A stretch of 64,000 nucleotides of DNA from Blasia pusilla (Eukaryota; Marchantiophyta; Marchantiopsida; Blasiales). The number at the start of each line of letters is the position of its first letter. Position 1 is the stretch's first letter. Location: positions 24,800,001 through 24,864,000 of the forward strand of contig CM114272.1 in NCBI GenBank assembly GCA_050084515.1, read 5' to 3'. The translations under genes were made by a program, and so were the position numbers. This document shows positions 57,067-64,000 of the stretch, in pieces. Under the pieces are notes generated by a model. It saw nothing but the letters and a program-made list of their open reading frames with translations. It was not told the DNA's origin and ran no database searches.

Positions 57067-57249
57067 CTAGTATAATGCTCGGGCTATGCATGGGTGAGAA
57101 AGGCATCTCGTTCTGTTACGTTAATTTAAATCTTTGTTACACGGGTCATCACGGGAGGAAGCAAAAACGCACAAGAGGAAGCAAAAATATATACGTATCA
57201 TCACGGGAGGAAGGGGTCCTCAAACCCCATCCTCTTTTAATTATGTAGA
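57067..57249 (-). mobile_element. Second Helitron-like element
   Basis: On the minus strand it starts TCTACATAATTAAAAGAGG at 57,249 and ends ATGCATAGCCCGAGCATTATACTAG at 57,067, with a small stem (ATGC/GCAT) before CTAG. Flanks are A and T. 183 bases. Its body is different from the other family but the terminal logic is the same. It contains a short direct repeat (CATCACGGGAGGAAG). Confidence 0.55.
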
Positions 57250-57806
57250 TACCCATGATCCTAGGACACCGACAGTATAGTTGTTAAGAGTCGTTCAATA
57301 CTAGTACGAGCACAAAGCTAGGCATACTACAATCGGACTAGACTATTGAGATATCAAACTCTATCTTTGGATTCCTCAAGATTTAACCAAACTTGATGGT
57401 GCATGATCCTCACCAACTTAGTAAATGTGCTTTGTTAAGCTCTACAGTAGTGAATACTAAGAGTGAACAAAAAGGTGCTCTTGGATGTAGTAGCAAACTT
57501 ACCCTATCCTTCTAGCCGCATGTGAGACAAAATTCTACATAGAAACTATCTATGTCTAGCAAGATCTCAAGGGATTTAATGCATGGGGGAGTTAATTGAA
57601 TGTACGCATTGGTTGTAGATTGCACATATCCAATTGTACAAGGGGAGTCAAAGTTGGTGTCCAACCTTGAATAAGCTCGTAAGTGTTTGGCAATCCACCG
57701 AGATCTGTAATGTGGTCACTATTGATCTATGGAATATGCAAGAACATCTACTTGGTGAACACAGATCAAAACCATCTTTCAGTGACGTCACCTACTTATT
57801 AATATT
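57250..57806. other. No recognised gene
   Basis: AT-rich, no feature supported. Confidence 0.5.
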
Positions 57807-58112
57807 CAAGGTTGCATGTGGACAAAGTTCGTTTCTGTGGACTTACGTCTGTCCTATGGAAGGACTTGTCCATATGGGCCCCCCACCTTCACCTTCTTTC
57901 TCATTCGCCCCACTTGCCTTTGTATTCCATACTCTCGCGTTTCTTCCTCCCTCCAACTCCACCTCCACCTCCACTCCCTCCTCCCTTATTGCCTCACTTG
58001 CCCTTGTCATGCCTTCCATCAAGAACTATAAGTATGGATCCCGCCTCTTACAATCGATGTCTGTGGACAAGTCCAAACTTGTCCGTCCATGTCCGTTTTT
58101 CGTGCAACCATG
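57807..58112. mobile_element. hAT-like element, pyrimidine-rich type
   Basis: Ends CAAGGTTGCATGTGG and TTTCGTGCAACCATG; flanks TTAATATT (57,799-57,806) and TTAATAGG (58,113-58,120) match at 6 of 8. The interior has CTCCACCTCCACCTCCACTCC and CCTTATTGCCTC followed by AACTATAAGTATGG, the family's standard order. 306 bases. Confidence 0.75.
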
Positions 58113-58224
58113 TTAATAGGGGGGTTTGACAATAGAGATACGAAAGGAATGTCAACTTACGTAAGTCATGATTGGTTGCAAAGAAGAAAGGTGGACAATG
58201 ATAGCTTCAACATACATAAAGAAG

Positions 58225-58665
58225 CAAGGTTGCACACGGACAAAGTCCGTGTCCGCGGACTTATGTTCGTCCTATGGACATACATGCATGTCCATACGGG
58301 TTTGGGTACATGGGGTACCGCTCCCGAGTACGCCCTCACCTCGGCTTTGGGCGGGCTCAGGGCCCGCAAAAATTGGTCCGCTGGACCAGATCTTGGTCTT
58401 GCGGACTAATTTTTATGGGCTTCGAGCCCACGCGTGCGCGCCCTAGCTCGTGTCCAGCATGTGCGTGCCCGCTTGGAGCCCACGCCTCCCCATCCTGAGG
58501 CCGCCCCAAGCCTGCCATGGGGGCCACGCAACAATTTTGGGATCTGTCGGCGCGGGTCTAGGTGGCGGACTCGTAGGCCAGCTCAAGGCGGGCTCCGAGG
58601 TAGGCTCGGGTATGGGCCGGGCATGTCCGAGGACATGTTCGGACTTTTCCATTTCCATGCAACAT
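58225..58665. mobile_element. hAT-like element with exact TAAAGAAG duplication
   Basis: Ends CAAGGTTGCACACGGAC and CCATTTCCATGCAACAT; the flanks TAAAGAAG at 58,217-58,224 and 58,666-58,673 are identical, an exact 8-base target duplication. GC-rich interior type, 441 bases. GTCCGTGTCCGCGGAC lies next to the left end and GTCCGAGGAC near the right. The open frames inside (up to 106 codons) are composition-driven and not conserved. Confidence 0.9.
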
Positions 58666-58823
58666 TAAAGAAGGTAATGCACAAACCTTTTGGTGATGTG
58701 GCCGAAAATCACAACATCCCGAACCCTTGAACATAATAGCCCTTTGCTCTATTGGTTAATAATATACATTGTCGATTATGCGATTGCATAGAAGACTGCA
58801 CAAAAATGGACTTGCAACGTATG

Positions 58824-59134
58824 CAAGGTTGGACGGAAATGGACATGTCCAAAAATATGCCCAACGGGTCCCTTGCCCAAATTTTTTTGGAACCCCGAAT
58901 GCCGTCTCGGCCTCAGGCACACATCGAGCCCACATGGTCTATGACATGCCCGCGTATGGCCGCTGCATGCAATCCGGGCTCGATGCGGGCAAAAATAGAT
59001 GGCAAGAAAGGGCAGCGTTTAGGGTCTACATTGCGGGTGACAAGAACCTCTGCCCGCATAAACCTAGGGACAAATATATCCATCCTAGGGACAAACATGT
59101 CCGCAGACACAAACGTTGTCCATGTGCAACCTTG
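58824..59134. mobile_element. hAT-like element, GC-rich type
   Basis: Ends CAAGGTTGGACGGAAATGG and CATGTGCAACCTTG; 311 bases, with GGACATGTCC next to the left end and GTCCGCAGAC next to the right. Flanks share only TATG, so the target duplication has decayed or was lost. Confidence 0.65.
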
Positions 59135-59204
59135 CGATTATGGCCTACTTCATATAGAAAGATGTCGTGCGCATACTCATTGCTATACAACACACATCAT
59201 TATT

Positions 59205-59321
59205 ACCAAATACACATACAAACACACAAGTTATCATACTAACTCATAACATCCAAACATCGAGACAATCGAGAACCAAAATATCTCCATAAATCATGAT
59301 CTCGTAACAAGTGCACACAAA

Positions 59322-59415
<94 letters not shown>

Positions 59416-59612
59416 GTACATACATATTACTATACAATAGACATCGATGTCACAAAAATCACACACCAATACACAAGATGCCATGCTAACTCATGGCATC
59501 CAAACATCGAGACGATCGAGTATCAAAACATCTCCAATAAATCATGGTTCACTCTCTCAACAACAATGTTTCTCCATGGTGCACACAAATATATCTCTCT
59601 CTCTCATGTCAA
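59205..59612. repeat. Tandem duplication around a microsatellite
   Basis: CACACAAGTTATCATACTAAC-TCATAACATCCAAACATCGAGACAATCGAG near 59,225 recurs as CACAAGATGCCATGCTAAC-TCATGGCATCCAAACATCGAGACGATCGAG near 59,473, about 245 bases on. Both units end in a GTGCACACAAAT phrase followed by a CT run. Confidence 0.75.
59326..59413. repeat. Microsatellite (TC)n, 88 bases
   Basis: Uninterrupted TC dinucleotides. Open frames on either strand across it are artefacts. Confidence 0.97.
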
Positions 59613-59639
59613 ACCAACCCCACTCTGTTAATGAGAGGC

Positions 59640-60639
59640 TTGGGTTATCACAAGGCAAGGGGACCATAGCTCCGCCGTAGAAGTTGAGTGAAAAAAATTA
59701 TTTTGGGTGCATTGACCCACAATTTCTAGAACATCTACACTATTAAAAAAACATGGGGAGGGTTACAAAATGTAGAAATTTTGTTTTGGTTAAGCTATAA
59801 GAAGTGAAGCCTCTATACTATTAAGCAAACATTGGAGGTTATCATAAGTAAGAAGATAAAAAGGGATTTTTTTGGGAGTAGTTCTATGTGAAGTGAAGCA
59901 CTAGAAAAAGGTGATCTAACTATTTAACGATAGTTTGGCCTCAGGGTATGAATTAAGCGGGGATGGGGAAATCTATACTTCTAAAGAAAGAAAAGGTTTC
60001 ACTCTCGAAAAGAGGAGATAAGTTGGTTGATCATGCGCTCAGTTCCTATGGCTGTAGTGGAACCTCTATAGAGGAGGGAAAATTTGCCCCCATAATAGTG
60101 GAGGTTCCTCACCTTCCTCACAAAAGTTCCCTCTAACTTTGGTCTTTAGCTTACATCCACGAAAGGTGATTGTGTCGGCAGATAAGCTAACATTTGCCTT
60201 GCGGCTTAGTTGTAAGAAATTTGGAAGGTAAATCCACAAGGGATAAGTGAATGAGCCTAACTATTGAATTTCTTGGAGGAGTTAGAGGCGCTTGGAGGTG
60301 TGAAATTGAAGCTATTGCATTGAGGTTGGTGCTGTAAAACACGTTAAAGCCCTTGGTGGGAAAATCTGGTTTGAAAAGCAGTTTTCATCCAAGTACATTT
60401 TGATTACTATTTTGTAAGATTTGAGCATATGTCACTGTATGTTACCATTTCCTACTTGTCAACTTGATGAATTTGATTTCGTACGAGAGCCCGTGCATCA
60501 CATGCATATGGTTGATTAGTAGCAATGGCAAAGGCCCAGGCGGTAGGCAAAGAGTATGGAAGTTTAGGCTTTTGAAGGACATATTACACACCAAAAATCC
60601 CCATTGACATTGCATCAACCCCCATACTCTTTGGACAAG
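59640..60639. other. No recognised gene
   Basis: AT-rich, only short frames and no repeat identified. Confidence 0.5.
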
Positions 60640-61650
60640 GAGTATGTCTCTCTTCCTGTTGTTGCGGCGATGATGCAATGTCTCACTTCCTATGTCCACC
60701 GCCATGGGATGCTTGCATGGGCTTCTTCTATCGTGAGATTCTTCCACCCCTTAGATTGTGAAAAGATGGCGGTGCCGTGTCGAGAGTTTTTCTTTGAGGA
60801 AGGGCAGACCATCTAGTTGCGGCAAACCTTGATGCAAGGTGAACTTTCTAAGAAGTTATCCTTTTTAGTATAGAATTATTATATACTCTCTCCGTTCTTT
60901 CACGATAGTAATCACAAATGGTAGTGCTGAGACGATCACTTCTTCATAACATCTAACCCCGAAATTCCTAACTATGAAGTCCATGTAAACTATTTTACGA
61001 TTGTACACAAGAAAAATGAAACAACTAGTGTTAAACCTTACTTGAGCAGGCCTATTAACATTCATGGATCGCTATATAAGGACATACAAAGTATAATCCC
61101 ATGTTCTTTTGTACGTGATAATAGACAATATCATCGGAGTTGGAGATTGCATGACCTGGTTCATGAATGTCTCCCCAAAGTGATAGACTAGATAGCGAGT
61201 AAACCAATGCCTATCTACGAATAGAAACTTCACGTAGTATGGGTTAAGAAAAGGAAAAATGGGTACAACTCATGCTCCACCACTCTCCATAATTGACGAA
61301 CATCCTCTATTCTCCTCAAGAATGGGTTTTGGGCCTTTTGGTGGAGTTGCTCTCCCAAGAGGGATAATCCACTCTCATTCAGAAAATAACAAGCTAAAAC
61401 CATCCACTATATTTAGTATAAAAAACTCTCCTCAAATGACAAGTCTCTCCACACATATCAGACTCTAGAAAACTCTCAAAGAATAGAACATGATCAAGTT
61501 ACTCTCCCGAGAGGGGTAATCCAATCTCATTTGAAGAGCAAGCAAGCCCAATGCTATCCACCCAAGAGTGACACGAGAAACTCAAGAAACGCAGTAGAAG
61601 GTGATGAACCCTTGAAGGTCCCTCCTCTTTATATACTCACAAAGAATCCA
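60640..61650 (-). repeat. Dispersed repeat R4, copy 2
   Basis: Partner of 26,560-27,720. The minus strand keeps the reading frame NPYYVKFLFVDRHWF, TRYLVYHFGE, VMQSPTPMILS ... TLYVLI with the same stop, close to 61,070. About 80% identical by eye in the best part. Confidence 0.65.
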
Positions 61651-61689
61651 AAATATCCTCATCAAGTCACTTCATATCCTCCAAACTAT

Positions 61690-62230
61690 CCCAACTACCC
61701 TAGCCAACAACCAAGACTACTTTTGATAATGATACATAGGCTAGATGTTCTTTTCCATGACCCGTCCACGACTCGGATGCATGATCCTTGAGAAACGTGA
61801 CCGCCACCATCACCTTGTCATGCTCCTCCGCCCTTTGCTCCTTTAATTATAGTTTGAACTCTATGAGGAACTTATTCACTTTCCAAGATTGCCCCATTCC
61901 CATGAATAGCGTTGGCAGAATTGTCTTACATAGCTTCTTGCGGGAACTAGAAGCTTTGTCTGACTCTAGCTCAGCAATTCTCTTACTCGATTGGATCACC
62001 TACTTCAGCATTAGCTTCATCAAGTCCATCATTTGGACATAGAACTTCAGGTCATTTGAGTTTGGAGTCTATAGTCCCATGGAACCATTCGCATCCGCGA
62101 CATCCTCATGACTGGAGCTCGGCCTCTCGGGAGTCGCTATCTCTTCCTTTGGTTCTCTAAGAATCTCTTCATCTCTTAGCTTTCTTCGCTTGACTCGACA
62201 CTTCCTTGGTTCTTTGCCCTTGGTCGCCAT
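61690..62230 (-). pseudogene. Ty3/gypsy Gag N-terminal remnant
   Basis: Starts with ATG at 62,230 (MATKGKEPRKCRVKRRKLRD), stops at 62,069-62,071, and continues in the next frame as LKFYVQMMDLMKLM, RIAELESDKASSSRKKLC, LPTLFMGMGQSWKVNKFLIE and VAVTFLKDHASESW. The last parts match the Ty3/gypsy Gag capsid pattern (F-L-E ... A..FL...A..W). A basic N-terminus and a Glu-rich predicted helix come first. It is followed by R4, with the rest of the element deleted. Several stops. Confidence 0.6.
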
Positions 62231-62569
62231 TTTTTAGTCTTTGTCTACTCAAATCTCCTCCTTATTTCTTGCGACCCTCCCCGAGCGTCTAGGTCTCACT
62301 ACTACCTTGGGTTCTTTGCAAGCATCCAATTACTCCTACGATCTCAAGTTCACGCTCACCAAATATTAAATCAAATACCACGTATTGATTTTGCACATAC
62401 TCCTCTTGAACGTCAATCTTTAGTGTTGCAGAAACATATATTCACTAGGACACACTCTCATTGTTGACGTGCATCCAAACATCCTCATGTTAGTCTAGTT
62501 TGGGTCAATTAGCCTTCCAACCCACTGAGTTCTCAACTCGACATCTCATCAAGCTGAACCTTTGAAGTT
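62231..62569. other. No recognised gene
   Basis: Sequence upstream of the gag remnant, possibly its untranslated leader. No LTR end recognised. Confidence 0.4.
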
Positions 62570-63400
62570 CCTCACGTCCCAATACGGGCAAGTCTTCCGA
62601 GACCTGGGACAGACTTTCTAGTAACTCCAAGCACCTAAAATAGCGTTTGCATGCCTAGCGGTCCCAACTGTCCAATGGACCTTATATAAACCCCAAACCA
62701 AGACCCAACTAAATGAGTCACCGGTTGGAATCCAATAGGGACCTCCAAAATCCACCCTCTTGGACTTGGTTTGGGTTTCCAATCCCAATGCTATACTTCT
62801 GATCCATTCAGTGTCCTCTGGTCGCCCAACGACGACCCAAAGTGGGATTCGAGTCCCAAGCACTCTTGGATACCTTTCCCCTTACTAGCTCTTCTAGGGT
62901 TCTCTGCCCTCCCTCTAACTTTGGGGAAGAGACATTCAGGCCCCTCTTTTTGGCCCTCAACACAACTCCCCATTCATTCATTTTTGGGTAATTTCTAAGC
63001 CTCTACTTGTGCGTTTGTTGCAATATTTAGTGAATTGGAATCTATTTTACATAAGCTTTCCAATGACACCCTACTTGTCCCAAATGGATATTGGGACTAG
63101 AATTTATGGTCAAAAACACATTCAAAACCCAAAATGCAAGTCATGTTTCAAATCAAGTTCTCACCTCTTAGGCAACCGCTCTTCCTAGATTAGACTCCTC
63201 TCAAGTCTTGGTTCCTGTTTGGTTCAGGTTTCCTAGTCATGACCATAAACATATAAAATGCTCAACCTTTTTCACGTCTCATCTCTTGTGTCTCTTACTT
63301 CTCTTCCAAGAGACCACTCCGACGTGCAAACCATCCTAACGCGAGCCCACTAGAGTTCTGATGTTCTTCTTGGCGCTCATTTGCTTATGAGGGTCACTAC
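62570..63400. repeat. Dispersed repeat R1, longest copy
   Basis: Uninterrupted copy that spans both parts of R1 seen at 17,870-18,345 and 19,206-19,480. Begins TCCCAATACGGGCAAGTCT, ends near GCGCTCATTTGCTTATGAGG. About 830 bases with no protein coding recognised. TTGG/CCAA-rich interior; terminal repeats were not found. Confidence 0.7.
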
Positions 63401-63409
63401 AACATCGTC

Positions 63410-64000
63410 ATGATGTACGTGCACCGCATATTGAGGAGGTTTGAATATTTTCAATACCAAAGGAGTATGACTTGCTGATTGGAGGAGTGTATCTTCACTA
63501 CCAACTTGGGATAGGTTTGCAGTTGTTCAAGAGCAACACCAACATTGTTCATGTTATCCATTCCGGTCTTTTTCCCCACATGTGTTAGGGAATTTCTAGT
63601 ACTAGGTAGTTATTTGGGATATTGGATTTGTGCAGATATTGATAGCATATTTCATGTATGTGGTTAGGGGACATAGACATGTGTGGGATGTCCAAAGTTG
63701 AGGATATGTTCTGTCGATGAGACGATAGACGAGTAATTTGCTGCACCTCCTTGCTTGTTTCCGCACGTTACACGTCATAATGAGAGGGAGCATAGATTGA
63801 GTGCCGCATATTCAGGTTGAGTACTTCACGGATTACTCGCAAGATTGAGAATGATTGTGTGAGAGGGGCACGAGGGTCATCACGATGTCCTTTCAAAACT
63901 TTGAGAGGTGAGGTGGTAAGCTTGAGAGTAGCTCTAGGAAATTCACGAGGAGTGGCGCGAGGTTTTGAGAGTCTCCACATGAGGGACCGTCTCAACCTCC
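63410..64000. repeat. Dispersed repeat R3, copy 2, runs off the window
   Basis: Partner of 23,980-24,600. It ends at the window edge in GAGGGACCGTCTCAACCTCC, matching GATGAGATTATCTCAACCTCC at 24,580, so the match would be expected to continue beyond the window. Confidence 0.65.

Noticed and set aside
59239-59631. Frames rich in Arg-Glu or Leu-Ser near 59.3 kb
   Set aside because: Translation of the (TC)n microsatellite on either strand.

Overview
The window is nuclear DNA of a land plant with a transposon-rich genome. The signs are spliced GT-AG genes, Ty3/gypsy and Ty1/copia remnants, plant-type Helitron ends, (TA)n(GA)n microsatellites and mostly AT-rich, stop-riddled repeats. I cannot name the species. 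The short introns of the one intact gene (116-509 bases) and the kinds of element present fit an early-diverging plant (bryophyte, lycophyte or fern) better than a conifer, but this is only an inference.

Layout. 0-9.8 kb: a decayed Ty1/copia element, nested hAT-like miniature elements, a short Helitron and a LINE remnant. 9.8-14.2 kb: an old, 5'-truncated Ty3/gypsy element on the minus strand, itself hit by later insertions. 14.5-15.4 kb: a GC-richer stretch without a recognised gene. 16.9-17.8 kb: a large near-perfect inverted repeat. 17.9-34.0 kb: dispersed repeats, more hAT-like elements, a DUF7869-like pseudogene, a gypsy integrase fragment and a second GC-richer stretch (29.7-31.1 kb). 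34.06-43.82 kb: a nearly complete Ty3/gypsy retrotransposon on the minus strand with 359-base LTRs. 44-50 kb: AT-rich repeats and microsatellites. 50.2-55.6 kb: a gene island holding the only intact host gene, a nine-exon mARC/MOSC molybdenum-cofactor protein of 310 residues. 56.7-64 kb: Helitrons, hAT-like elements, microsatellite, gypsy gag remnant and dispersed repeats.

Main observation. The retrotransposon at 34-44 kb encodes, between its aspartic protease and its reverse transcriptase, a cytosine-5 DNA methyltransferase domain. It has the motif I loop (LDLFGG), the PCQ catalytic loop, the ENV-type motif (here KNV), motif VIII and the C-terminal motifs IX-X (GQAMD). The decayed relative at 9.8-14.2 kb carries the same methyltransferase C-terminus at the same place upstream of its reverse transcriptase, so the domain belongs to the family and is not a one-off capture. 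The readable disabling changes in the younger copy are C-to-T/G-to-A transitions or frameshifts. Capture of DNA methyltransferases by retrotransposons has been reported in charophyte algae and dinoflagellates (from memory), so the principle is known; the arrangement here deserves comparison.

A second theme is a family of short non-autonomous elements with ends CAAGGTTGCAC...GTGCAACCTTG and 8-base target duplications (two exact, one of them possibly 7 bases; one 7/8; several 6/8). They sit in each other and in the retrotransposons, which gives a relative order of insertion.

All boundaries were read by eye. No alignment or database search was run, and percentages are rough.
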